NCBI RefSeq assembly: GCF_022627325.1
Contig: NZ_JAETZZ010000018.1
Location: forward strand, 49,281-113,280
Length of the DNA: 64,000 nucleotides
Origin: Pseudomonas putida
GTDB lineage: Bacteria; Pseudomonadota; Gammaproteobacteria; Pseudomonadales; Pseudomonadaceae
Direction of reading: 5' to 3'
The position numbers were made by a program, and so were the translations under genes. This document shows positions 9,076 to 16,562 of this stretch, piece by piece (the stretch's first letter is position 1; each line of letters opens with the position of its first letter). The notes under the pieces were generated by a model, which was given only the letters and a program-made list of their open reading frames with translations, searched no databases and had not been told where the DNA came from.

Positions 9076-10491
9076 TCAGTTCACCTCTGCCTGATAATCG
9101 TCGGCGGCGGACAACGGCCGTGCCGGTGTATGTTGCTGGCCTGGGCCGCCTGGGGTGTGTTGGTCGCCCTCGCCAGGTTTTGGTCCTTTGCGCACGAGGC
9201 GCATCATGTAGCCGAGGCCGGTGCCGAACAGGGCGAAGTACACCACCACGAATGTCACCAAGGTGATGCTGAGCTGTGTGGCGTCATGGTTCGACACGCC
9301 ATCGGCGGTGCGCTGCAAGCCGTACACCACCCATGGCTGACGGCCTATCTCGGTGGTGAACCAGCCGGCAAGTATCGCCACCAACCCGGACGGGCCCATC
9401 CACAGTGCCAGGTACAGGAACGGCCGCGAGGTGTAGAGCGTGCCGCGCTTGCGCAGCCACAGGCTCCACAGGCCGACGAAGATCATCAGGAATCCGAGCC
9501 CAACCATGACCCGGAACGACCAGAAGACGATGGTCGAGTTGGGCCGGTCCTCAGGCGGGAACTCCTTCATCGCCGGTACCTGCTTGTCCAGGCTGTGGGT
9601 CAGTATCAGGCTGCCGAGGGCAGGGATCTCGATCTTGAAGCGGGTGGTTTCGGCTTTCATGTCGGGGATGCCGAACAGGATCAGCGGGGTCGGTTCACCC
9701 GGCTTGTTCTCCCAGTGGCCTTCGATCGCCGCGATTTTCACCGGCTGGTGCTTGAGGGTGTTAAGCCCATGGAAATCGCCGATGACCGCCTGCACCGGCG
9801 CCACGACCAGGGCCATCCACATGGCCATCGACAGCATCTTGCGGATGGCCGGGTTGTCCCGGCCGCGTAGCAGGTGCCAGGCCGCCGAAGCGCCGACGAA
9901 GAATGCCGTGGCCACGAATGCGGCAGTGGCCATGTGCATCAGCCGGTAGGGGAAGGAGGGGTTGAAAATGACGGCCAGCCAGTCCACTGGAATCACCCGG
10001 CCATCGACAATTTCATAGCCTTGCGGCGTCTGCATCCAGCTGTTGGAGGCCAGAATCCAGAAGGTCGAGACCAGTGTGCCAAGCGCCACCATCACCGTGG
10101 AGAAGAAGTGCAGGCCACGACCGACACGGTTCCAGCCAAACAGCATGACGCCCAGGAAGCCTGCTTCCAGGAAGAACGCGGTGAGCACTTCATAGGTCAG
10201 CAACGGGCCGGTAATGGCACCGGCGAAATCTGAGAACCGGCTCCAGTTGGTGCCGAACTGGTAGGCCATGACCAGACCGGACACCACGCCCATGCCGAAG
10301 TTGACGGCGAAGATCTTCGACCAGAAGTGGTAGAGGTCGCGGTAGACCTGCTGGTTCGTTCGCAGCCACAGCCCTTCGAGCACTGCCAGGTAACTGGCAA
10401 GGCCGATGGTGATGGCGGGGAACAGGATGTGGATGGAAACGGTGAAGGCGAACTGAATTCGAGCCAGGTCTAGCGCATCGAGCACGCTCAT
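9076..10491 (-). CDS. cioA: Cytochrome bd-type (cyanide-insensitive) quinol oxidase subunit I
   Basis: This 471-aa subunit carries the heme ligands. FTVSIHILFPAITIG holds the N-terminal heme histidine, YRLMHMATAAF the second histidine, and GWFTTEIGRQPWVVYG is the conserved quinol-side loop. The Q-loop is short, as expected for CIO rather than E. coli CydA. It heads the cioA-cioB-DUF2474 operon. A PrrA/RoxR-like box lies about 215 nt upstream, and a second imperfect one about 155 nt upstream, in the shared divergent region. In P. aeruginosa RoxR is known to activate cioAB. Confidence 0.95.
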   Translation of the reverse strand: MSVLDALDLARIQFAFTVSIHILFPAITIGLASYLAVLEGLWLRTNQQVYRDLYHFWSKIFAVNFGMGVVSGLVMAYQFGTNWSRFSDFAGAITGPLLTYEVLTAFFLEAGFLGVMLFGWNRVGRGLHFFSTVMVALGTLVSTFWILASNSWMQTPQGYEIVDGRVIPVDWLAVIFNPSFPYRLMHMATAAFVATAFFVGASAAWHLLRGRDNPAIRKMLSMAMWMALVVAPVQAVIGDFHGLNTLKHQPVKIAAIEGHWENKPGEPTPLILFGIPDMKAETTRFKIEIPALGSLILTHSLDKQVPAMKEFPPEDRPNSTIVFWSFRVMVGLGFLMIFVGLWSLWLRKRGTLYTSRPFLYLALWMGPSGLVAILAGWFTTEIGRQPWVVYGLQRTADGVSNHDATQLSITLVTFVVVYFALFGTGLGYMMRLVRKGPKPGEGDQHTPGGPGQQHTPARPLSAADDYQAEVN

Positions 10492-10644
10492 TATGATGGG
10501 GCCTCACGGGGTAGCGCGCGACGGCGCCGGTTTCGGGAAGCAGAGCCCGGGTCCTGGCCGGCTCTGCGCTGGTGTCTGCGTGGGGTTGCACGGAGCCATT
10601 GCGATGGCGGCGCCACTGTAAGGAGCATGGTGGGTCTGACCAAC

Positions 10645-10661
10645 TGCGACAATCTGTCCCT
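10645..10661. promoter_or_regulatory. Degenerate PrrA/RoxR-like box (cioA / DUF2946 divergent region)
   Basis: TGCGACA-ATC-TGTCCCT keeps a perfect left half and an imperfect right half with the same 7-3-7 spacing as the other boxes. It lies between cioA and DUF2946 copy 2 and could serve either. Confidence 0.4.
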
Positions 10662-10703
10662 GGGGGGCGCCCGCTCTGGCGAATGGAGGCCAAGTGCGCC
10701 AGG

Positions 10704-10720
10704 TGTGACGGCTTGTCGCA
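10704..10720. promoter_or_regulatory. PrrA/RoxR-like box (cioA / DUF2946 divergent region)
   Basis: TGTGACG-GCT-TGTCGCA has a perfect right half and two changes in the left half, with 7-3-7 spacing. It is 62 nt upstream of DUF2946 copy 2, matching the 60-80 nt distance seen at the other DUF2946 and cytochrome genes. Confidence 0.5.
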
Positions 10721-10781
10721 GACGGGGCAGGCTGCAGGTGAAGCTTCTACGAGGCCGGTTTCGATGCTAAAGTCGCCGCCC

Positions 10782-11159
10782 ATGAACCGTCTGCCTTCAA
10801 ACCGACCCCTCATTGCCTGGGCACTGTACTTCTGTGTCCTGTTCAATGTACTTGGCTGTGGCCTGGCCCACGGGCAGGCAGTGGGGCTGGCGCTGAATGG
10901 ATTCGGCGGCGCGTTCTGCAGCTTAGGTGGCGATACCGCCCCTCTGAAGGCCAAGCAGGACGGCGCCCTGGCGAACGACTTGAGCATTCCGTTCAGTTGC
11001 CCGATGGGCTCGGCGGCTTTTCTTACCCTGGTCTTTCTCATCGCTGTCGGCTGGCTGCTGGCCAGCAGCGAGCGCCGGCCAATCCTGCGTGAAATACGCA
11101 GCCATGCCCCGCCGCGTTATTGCTGGCCCGCATCCAACCCTCGCGCTTCACCTCTCTGA
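10782..11159 (+). CDS. DUF2946 family protein, copy 2
   Basis: This 125-aa protein has an N-terminal hydrophobic segment (IAWALYFCVLFNVLGC) followed by GLAHGQAVGLALNGFG, a second membrane segment around residues 73-90, and the C-terminal WPASNPRASPL. It belongs to the subtype shared with the copies at 15367 and 20264, which all have the hydrophobic-C-x2-G-H-G-Q block. An alternative start at 10764 follows a GAGG, so the first residues are uncertain. It is divergent from cioA and followed by another DUF2946 gene. Confidence 0.78.
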   Translation: MNRLPSNRPLIAWALYFCVLFNVLGCGLAHGQAVGLALNGFGGAFCSLGGDTAPLKAKQDGALANDLSIPFSCPMGSAAFLTLVFLIAVGWLLASSERRPILREIRSHAPPRYCWPASNPRASPL

Positions 11160-11325
11160 CGCTACCTGCGCCTAGGCGCCGTGGCGGGCCAGTGCCTGCC
11201 ATTAACACGCCGGATCTACGGTGCATGCTCAGGCATGCACCTGCCGGTTGGTTTGGCCGTCGTTGGAGGTAAGCCCTCATGACCTGTCGAATCTCCACGC
11301 CCGCGCTACCTGGCGAGGCATGAAC

Positions 11326-11715
11326 ATGCGCCATTGCGGCCTGCGCGCACGCACCTGGGATAGCCTCTGGGTCGCCGCGTTGCTTGCCATGCTGCTCAAG
11401 GTATTGGCATTGCCCATGGCCAGTACCCTGGGCGACCTGAGCCTGGCGCAGTTGCTGGCGGGCAGTTATTGCTCGTCGGGCGGCGTTCAGCCGGCCATGC
11501 CGGACAAGGACGGCAACCTCAGCGCGAAGACGTCCGCCCCGGGGCATTGCTGTTGCGCCCAGGGCGGCCCTGCACCTCTGCCTGCCTCGTTGATCCTGGC
11601 CGGCTTCGTGCTGCCCGTGCTGCCGGTCGACCAGCAGCCCGCCGTTCTGGTGCATTCACCGCGGCACTGCTGGCCGTCGATCAACCCCCGTGCCTCCCCG
11701 ACGTCGATCGCCTGA
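11326..11715 (+). CDS. DUF2946 family protein, copy 3 (CCC-containing subtype)
   Basis: This 129-aa protein shares with copy 1 the order: N-terminal hydrophobic segment (LWVAALLAMLLKVLALPM), a G-S-Y-C-S block, GHCCCAQGG, and the C-terminal WPSINPRASP. The start at 11326 has GCGAGG at a good distance; the ATG two codons earlier is too close to it. It runs in the same direction as copy 2 and the 191-aa gene behind it, so the three may form one unit. Confidence 0.78.
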   Translation: MRHCGLRARTWDSLWVAALLAMLLKVLALPMASTLGDLSLAQLLAGSYCSSGGVQPAMPDKDGNLSAKTSAPGHCCCAQGGPAPLPASLILAGFVLPVLPVDQQPAVLVHSPRHCWPSINPRASPTSIA

Positions 11716-11792
11716 CCCGCAAGGACCCAGGCCGCACCCGCTGGAAGCGGGGCGCCGGCCTGCCGATGGCTAGCCGTACCCAGGAGCACACG

Positions 11793-12368
11793 ATGTCTCG
11801 CACCCTGACCGCTTCAGCGTTGCTGGAGCCCTCCATTCGCCCGTCGCGCGCGGGCGACTTCCTGTTGCCGTTTCCCGATTACCCCTGCAACGCCCGCAGT
11901 TTCGTCAACCTCGATGCGCGCCTGCTGCCTTACTGGCACACGCTATTCGATGTCTGCCCAAGCTTGCTGAAGCTCGACCCGCCTGAGGGGCTTGAGTTGT
12001 TCCGACGCTTCATGACGTGGGCCTACCGGCACCATCCGGCGCTGGATTGGACGTATTACATCAGCGTTTGCCGCTGGTTGCTGAGCTCCCCCTACCAGGC
12101 GCGTGTGACTGAGGAGCACATTGAGGCCTTCATGGTGGCCGCGGCCGCCTTGTGGGTGGCGACTGATGTGTCTCAGGCCCGTGGCTTGGTGCTGGCCTGG
12201 CAGCCTATGGGCGAACGGGTCGTGGAGTGGAAAACCGGCGTACGGCCGGCGCTGCCAGCCTCCCAGGCGGACGAAGACTTGCCGTCACCCCCTTGGGAGT
12301 TTTCCTGGAGCCCACTCAGCGCCAAAGGCCAGAGCAGCTTCCGGCGCTGGTTGCCGGTACCTGGCTAA
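11793..12368 (+). CDS. Hypothetical 191-aa protein
   Basis: I do not recognise this family. The start follows AGGAGCACACG. The protein has no signal peptide and is rich in W, P and Y, with a compact alpha-helical stretch around residues 45-130 (LFDVCPSLLKLDPPEG, FMTWAYRHHPALDW). It lies 77 nt after DUF2946 copy 3 and is followed by a good rho-independent terminator, so it may be the last gene of that unit. Codon use is like its neighbours. Confidence 0.55.
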   Translation: MSRTLTASALLEPSIRPSRAGDFLLPFPDYPCNARSFVNLDARLLPYWHTLFDVCPSLLKLDPPEGLELFRRFMTWAYRHHPALDWTYYISVCRWLLSSPYQARVTEEHIEAFMVAAAALWVATDVSQARGLVLAWQPMGERVVEWKTGVRPALPASQADEDLPSPPWEFSWSPLSAKGQSSFRRWLPVPG

Positions 12369-12383
12369 GGCAGGGCGGCACAG

Positions 12384-12407
12384 GGGCGGCCTTGCGCCGC
12401 CCGTTTT
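12384..12407 (+). terminator. Rho-independent terminator
   Basis: GGGCGGC-CTTGC-GCCGCCC followed by GTTTTCC lies 15 nt after the 191-aa gene. Confidence 0.75.
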
Positions 12408-12440
12408 CCTATTCATTGAATGCTTAGCGAGAGACCGTCG

Positions 12441-12770
12441 ATGGACATACTCCAAGCCATGCGCGCGTTCAGTTGCGTGGTTCAGGCCGGCAGCCTGACC
12501 GGCGCGGCCGAACGCCTCGACACCACCACCGCCAGCGTTTCCCGGATGCTCTCCAGCCTGGAGGCGCATCTGCATATTCGCTTGTTGAACCGCACGACCC
12601 GCCGCATCGCCCTGACCGAAGCCGGCAACCGTTACTTGAAGCGCTGCCGGGTTATCCTCGAACTGGTGGATACCGCAGAGAACGAGATACACCGCCACAC
12701 ACTGGACTTGCCCACGAACGGGCAGGCCAACACCCGAACGGGCGCAGCACTCCAACTGGGCGCTTGTTAA
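12441..12770 (+). pseudogene. LysR-family regulator, only the DNA-binding half remains
   Basis: The 109-aa product begins with a normal LysR helix-turn-helix (MDILQAMRAFSCVVQAGSL, GAAERLDTTTASVSRMLSSLE, LLNRTTRRIALTEAG) and the linker helix, then ends after about 20 unrelated residues. Full LysR proteins are near 300 aa, so the effector-binding domain is missing. It is most simply a truncated gene, but a stand-alone DNA-binding protein that could interfere with a full-length paralog is possible. Confidence 0.7.
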
Positions 12771-12854
12771 TCGGGTAAGCCGTCTTCGCCGCTGGCCAAC
12801 GGGCGCACCGACCTTGACCGAGGGACGGGGGCCTGAGAACCCCCGGGTTATTCA

Positions 12855-13286
12855 TCAGTGATTGCCGTGGGCAGCGTCCTTGTCGACCTTGACCACGCCT
12901 TGGAACAGCGCGAACTGCCTGACCCGCTCGGCGGGTTGAGCACTTTCGGCCTGGCGCACTGCCTGGCTCAGTTGGGCCGCGTCCTGTTCACTGAGCCCGG
13001 CGCTGTGCAGGGTTGCCGGGTCGAGCAGTGAATCGCCGGCGCACAGCACCACGCGCCAGCCGTGAGGCCCTTTACGCAACAAGGCACGGCCGCCGCGCTG
13101 GTCTTGCAACCAGCCGGCTACCGCATGCTCGCCCTGGATGGTAACCGGGCCAACGTCCAGTGGCGCATCCGGGCGTTCGAAGTTGTGTCGCATCAGGTGC
13201 TGAATGCTCTGCTGCTCGCTGGCGGTATCGGCCACGGCCAGCAGCGGGCTGCAGGCCAGCAGCAGCGCAAGGATCGGTGCTTTCAT
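12855..13286 (-). CDS. Copper-uptake-associated exported protein
   Basis: This 143-aa protein has a signal peptide (MKAPILALLLACSPLLAVAD) and a compact domain with MRHNFERPDAPLDVGPV, VAGWLQDQRGGRALLRKG and WRVVLCAGDSLLDP. This pattern resembles the family annotated as copper uptake system-associated protein; I hold that name at moderate confidence. It follows the TonB receptor at 13341 by 54 nt with its own AAGGAA, and ends the DUF2946-receptor operon. Confidence 0.65.
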   Translation of the reverse strand: MKAPILALLLACSPLLAVADTASEQQSIQHLMRHNFERPDAPLDVGPVTIQGEHAVAGWLQDQRGGRALLRKGPHGWRVVLCAGDSLLDPATLHSAGLSEQDAAQLSQAVRQAESAQPAERVRQFALFQGVVKVDKDAAHGNH

Positions 13287-13340
13287 GTGCTTGTTCCTTG
13301 TAAGGCTGCCGACTGCTGTCGGCAGCTTCCGGTGGCGGGC

Positions 13341-15257
13341 TCAGAAGCCCATCTTCACACCCAGTTGCGCCGAAGTACCGGGCATCGGGTAGTTGGTACG
13401 GTAGGCGTAGTCACGGTCGAACAGGTTCTCCACGGCGACGAACACTTCGCCCACCTTGCCCAGTGCGGGTACGGCGTAACCGACGCGCATGTTGACCACG
13501 GTGAAGCTATCGACTTTGGAGAAGTTGCTGGCGCCGGCGGTGCGTTCCTCGGCCAGCACGTACATGTCTTTCTGGTACTGCGCATCAGCCGACAGGCGCC
13601 AAGGCCCGGTCTCGTAGGTGGTGCCCAGCGACAGCGATTTCTGCGGCGCGTAGGGCAGGGTCTTGAGGGACGGATCGAGCCAGGTGAAGCCGACGAAGCT
13701 GCTCCAATTGCTGGTCCAGCGCTGCTGCCAGGTGGCTTCGGCACCCTTGATGTCGTAGTCACCCAGGTTGATGTAGGAGGGGCTCGACACGGCCGGCGGG
13801 AAGGCGAACAGATAGCGGTCCTGCAGCTTGTCCTTGAACACCGCGAGGTCCAGGGTGGCGCTGTCGATGGGGTTGAAGCGCACGCCCAGTTCCTGGTGGT
13901 CGACTTTCTCGGGCTTCAGGTCCTTCCAGGTTTCACCCAGCGCCGGGATCAGGCTCGACATCACCGAGGCTTCCAGGCCGGGGTAGTTGATGCCGCGCGA
14001 GGCGTTGGCACGGAACTCGACATTGCTCGATGACAGCAACAGGCCGGCGTGCGGGGCGGTGGCGTTGTCGAACACATTGTGCTCATACGTGCGTACGCCG
14101 ACCGAGGGGGTCAGGGTCCAGGTGTCGTTGAGGGCAAAGGCATGGCTGACGGCGAGGTGCGGCGATGTCACGCGCAGGGTGGGCGCATCGAACTTCGCTT
14201 GTGGCGCCGGGGCGATGCGCTTGAAGTGGACCTCGCCCTTGCTCTCGTCGATGTCCAGGCCCAAGGCCACTTCGCCGCCTTGCCAGGGGCGCAGCTGTTC
14301 TTCCCAGCGGATGCCTTGGAGCGTGAAGTCACTGATGGTGTCGCCGTCCAAGCCGGTCTGGTCAAGGGCCGAACCTCGGCCTTCGTTGTGGTAGACCTTG
14401 AGGCTGCCATCGCCCCATTCGTGATTGTGCGCCAAGGACAGCGAAGCGAGTGTGCCGCGGGTATTGAACTCACCATTCTTGGTTTCCGGCAGGCCTTTCT
14501 GCCCGGGGTCTGAGACCTGGTTGTTGGCATGCAGCAGCAGCAACCCGGTACTCCAGTTCTCATTCAGCCGGTAACCCAAGCGCGCCATGCCATTGTTCAG
14601 CCGGCCATCACCGTCACTGCGGTCACCGTCGGAGTGGGCCGCTCCCTGGGCCAGCAGGTAATCAAAATCGCCTTCCCGGCCAATCAGGCTGGCTTGTTCG
14701 GTGGCTGTGCGGAAGCTGCCGCCGGTGAGTTGCAGCTCCCCATGGTGGTTGTCGCCCTGCTCGGCAACCTTGGGCGTCAGGTCGATGGCCGCGAAGGTGT
14801 TGCCGAACTTCTGCGGCTGCGGGCCTTTGTACACGCTGATGCTCTGCATCGCGTTGATCGGCAGCAAGTCGAGCAACGGGTGGCCCCAGACGCCCATGTA
14901 GAACGGAACGCCGTCGATGTAGGTCTTGATCTCGCTGCCCGGGCGGCTGGCACCCATGCCGCGGATGTACACCGCACCGCCTTCGGCACCGCCGAACGAG
15001 CCTACCGGGTTGAAGCGCGACACCACTACGCCGGGTGTACGACGCAGGGCCGAGGACAGGTCGAGGGCGTTGAGGTCGCGGATTTGCTCCTGGCCTACCA
15101 CGGTGGTCAAGCTGCCGAAGCTGTCAACGTTGTTCTGGTCGATGACCGAGGTCCCGACCACCGAGGTTTCGGCCAACTCCACCGTGTTGGTCTGGGCCAG
15201 CGTGGCACCACTTGATAACGCGAGTGCAGCAGCGCAGCAGATTGTCTTGTTCTTCAT
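13341..15257 (-). CDS. TonB-dependent receptor, probable copper receptor
   Basis: This 638-aa outer-membrane receptor has a signal peptide (MKNKTICCAAALALSSGATL, cleaved near AQT), a plug around residues 30-160 (ALRRTPGVVVSRFNP, IDGVPFYMGVWGHP, MQSISVYKGPQPQKFGN) and a barrel ending GVKMGF. The start at 15257 is preferred over the upstream one because it follows GGAAT and begins a clean signal peptide. It is the middle gene of DUF2946, receptor and copper-associated protein, all on the minus strand. The copper assignment rests on these neighbours. Confidence 0.8.
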   Translation of the reverse strand: MKNKTICCAAALALSSGATLAQTNTVELAETSVVGTSVIDQNNVDSFGSLTTVVGQEQIRDLNALDLSSALRRTPGVVVSRFNPVGSFGGAEGGAVYIRGMGASRPGSEIKTYIDGVPFYMGVWGHPLLDLLPINAMQSISVYKGPQPQKFGNTFAAIDLTPKVAEQGDNHHGELQLTGGSFRTATEQASLIGREGDFDYLLAQGAAHSDGDRSDGDGRLNNGMARLGYRLNENWSTGLLLLHANNQVSDPGQKGLPETKNGEFNTRGTLASLSLAHNHEWGDGSLKVYHNEGRGSALDQTGLDGDTISDFTLQGIRWEEQLRPWQGGEVALGLDIDESKGEVHFKRIAPAPQAKFDAPTLRVTSPHLAVSHAFALNDTWTLTPSVGVRTYEHNVFDNATAPHAGLLLSSSNVEFRANASRGINYPGLEASVMSSLIPALGETWKDLKPEKVDHQELGVRFNPIDSATLDLAVFKDKLQDRYLFAFPPAVSSPSYINLGDYDIKGAEATWQQRWTSNWSSFVGFTWLDPSLKTLPYAPQKSLSLGTTYETGPWRLSADAQYQKDMYVLAEERTAGASNFSKVDSFTVVNMRVGYAVPALGKVGEVFVAVENLFDRDYAYRTNYPMPGTSAQLGVKMGF

Positions 15258-15366
15258 GCTCTGGGTATTCCTGAATGCAAAAGTGGCAAGGCGAGCCGTA
15301 GTCCACGCGCCAGGCGACATCCCCATGTGTATAGAGCCAGGGGCGTGGTGAGGCTACTGGGTTGAT

Positions 15367-15747
15367 TCAGGGCAGGGCGGGTGAGGCGCGGGGGTTGACT
15401 GCAGGCCAAAGGCGACGAGGCCAGGCTGCAGGGGAGGCGGGCAGGGAACTGTCAGGTGTCACCCGGACGACCGGAAGGTCGCGCAGCAGGGGCATCAATG
15501 CCAGGCCGGTGTGGCTGCACAAGGGGCAATCGAGCGTAGCGCCTGCGGCCAAGGTGTCACCCAGCCTTGGCGCGAAGCCAAGCGGACCGGGCGGGGCCCC
15601 GGCGTGGCCGCAGAAGGCGCTACCTGCGCCATTGAGCGTCAGGCCGCTGGTCTGGCCGTGGCCGAGCCCGCAGTGCAGCACGGCAAACAGCACGCTGGCG
15701 TAAAGGAGCCAGGCGTAGGCGTGACGACGTCCTGCTGATCGGTGCAT
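15367..15747 (-). CDS. DUF2946 family protein, copy 4
   Basis: This 126-aa protein has an N-terminal membrane segment (AWLLYASVLFAVLHC) followed by GLGHGQTSGLTLNG, a C-P-L-C-S-H block near residue 74, and the C-terminal WPAVNPRASP. It is the first gene of a three-gene operon with the receptor at 13341 and the copper-associated protein. A PrrA/RoxR-like box lies 76-92 nt upstream of the start, the same distance as at copies 1 and 2. Confidence 0.78.
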   Translation of the reverse strand: MHRSAGRRHAYAWLLYASVLFAVLHCGLGHGQTSGLTLNGAGSAFCGHAGAPPGPLGFAPRLGDTLAAGATLDCPLCSHTGLALMPLLRDLPVVRVTPDSSLPASPAAWPRRLWPAVNPRASPALP

Positions 15748-15822
15748 ATCCCTTGCTCGATGACTGCGGCGGTTGTAATGGGGCGGTGCGCGAGTCTAGC
15801 AACGCTTGCTGTTCACGCAGGG

Positions 15823-15839
15823 TGCGACAGCCTGCCGCA
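15823..15839 (-). promoter_or_regulatory. PrrA/RoxR-like box upstream of DUF2946 copy 4
   Basis: TGCGACA-GCC-TGCCGCA is a 7-3-7 inverted repeat with one mismatch, located 76-92 nt upstream of the DUF2946 start. Confidence 0.65.
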
Positions 15840-15930
15840 CCTGAATTTGGCTTGCGAGATACCGCCGCACTGACCCTGTGTAGGCGGTTACCAAGGGCGA
15901 GCCTTGCTTAAGGCGGCCCTGGTACGCCAA

Positions 15931-16221
15931 TCACTTGGACATGTAGTCGATCACGGCCTTGTAGTCGTCTGCGGTGCAATCCATGCACAGGCCGCGCGGC
16001 GGCATGGCGTTGAAGCCTTCGGTGACGTGCTTGACCAGTACATCGTTGCCTTGGGCCAGCCGTGGCTTCCAGGCCTCGTGGTCACCTTTTTTCGGTGCCG
16101 TGGGCAGTTGGCCGTTGTGGCACATCTGGCACGCGCGGTTGAACACTGCCTCCGGGTCCTGGGCCGCTTGAGCCAGGCTGGCGGTTGCCAGGCAAGCAAG
16201 CATTGCCAGTGTTTTTTTCAT
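15931..16221 (-). CDS. Small c-type cytochrome, c5-like
   Basis: This 96-aa periplasmic protein has a signal peptide (MKKTLAMLACLATASLAQAA), one heme-binding motif CQMCH, and the distal block FNAMPPRGLCMDC that holds the axial methionine. Size and motif spacing fit the cytochrome c5 family (c555-like), short-range electron carriers to terminal oxidases. The start follows GAGAGG. Two PrrA/RoxR-like boxes in its upstream region suggest the same redox control as cioAB. Confidence 0.9.
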   Translation of the reverse strand: MKKTLAMLACLATASLAQAAQDPEAVFNRACQMCHNGQLPTAPKKGDHEAWKPRLAQGNDVLVKHVTEGFNAMPPRGLCMDCTADDYKAVIDYMSK

Positions 16222-16283
16222 GACCGACCTCTCAGGTTTTTTATTGGAAGGCAGAGTCTATGGGAGTACGCATGCCTGTCAGG

Positions 16284-16300
16284 TGCGACACCCTGCCGCA
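16284..16300 (-). promoter_or_regulatory. PrrA/RoxR-like box 1 upstream of cytochrome c
   Basis: TGCGACA-CCC-TGCCGCA is a 7-3-7 inverted repeat with one mismatch, 63-79 nt upstream of the cytochrome start. Confidence 0.65.
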
Positions 16301-16342
16301 CTACGGGCTGCCAAGGCTTACCTGCCTGGTTGATGCATGGGG

Positions 16343-16359
16343 TGCGGCAGGATGTCGCA
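16343..16359 (-). promoter_or_regulatory. PrrA/RoxR-like box 2 upstream of cytochrome c
   Basis: TGCGGCA-GGA-TGTCGCA has the same 7-3-7 design with one mismatch. It lies 59 nt from box 1 start to start, so the two are a tandem pair. Confidence 0.65.
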
Positions 16360-16440
16360 GGGCGGCGTTGAGCCGAGGCCGTGCTACGTTGAAGTCGATC
16401 CGGTGTTTGACTCTTGGCAGGGTTTTCATCGGGTCAAACA

Positions 16441-16472
16441 AAAGCCGGGGCGTATCAACGCCCCGGCTTTTG
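16441..16472. terminator. Strong bidirectional terminator
   Basis: AAAAGCCGGGGCG and CGCCCCGGCTTTT form a perfect 13-bp stem with a 6-nt loop and flanking A and T runs. It lies 90 nt after the PepSY gene stop and should end that operon before the cytochrome promoter. The rest of the 16222-16562 gap holds only the two PrrA/RoxR-like boxes. Confidence 0.9.
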
Positions 16473-16562
16473 TCTTTTCAGGTGCTCAGTTGAAATTTCG
16501 GGCCGCGAGCACCTTGACGCTGGCCAAGTGGGCGGCTATCTGATCACCGCTGCCAAAGCCGT

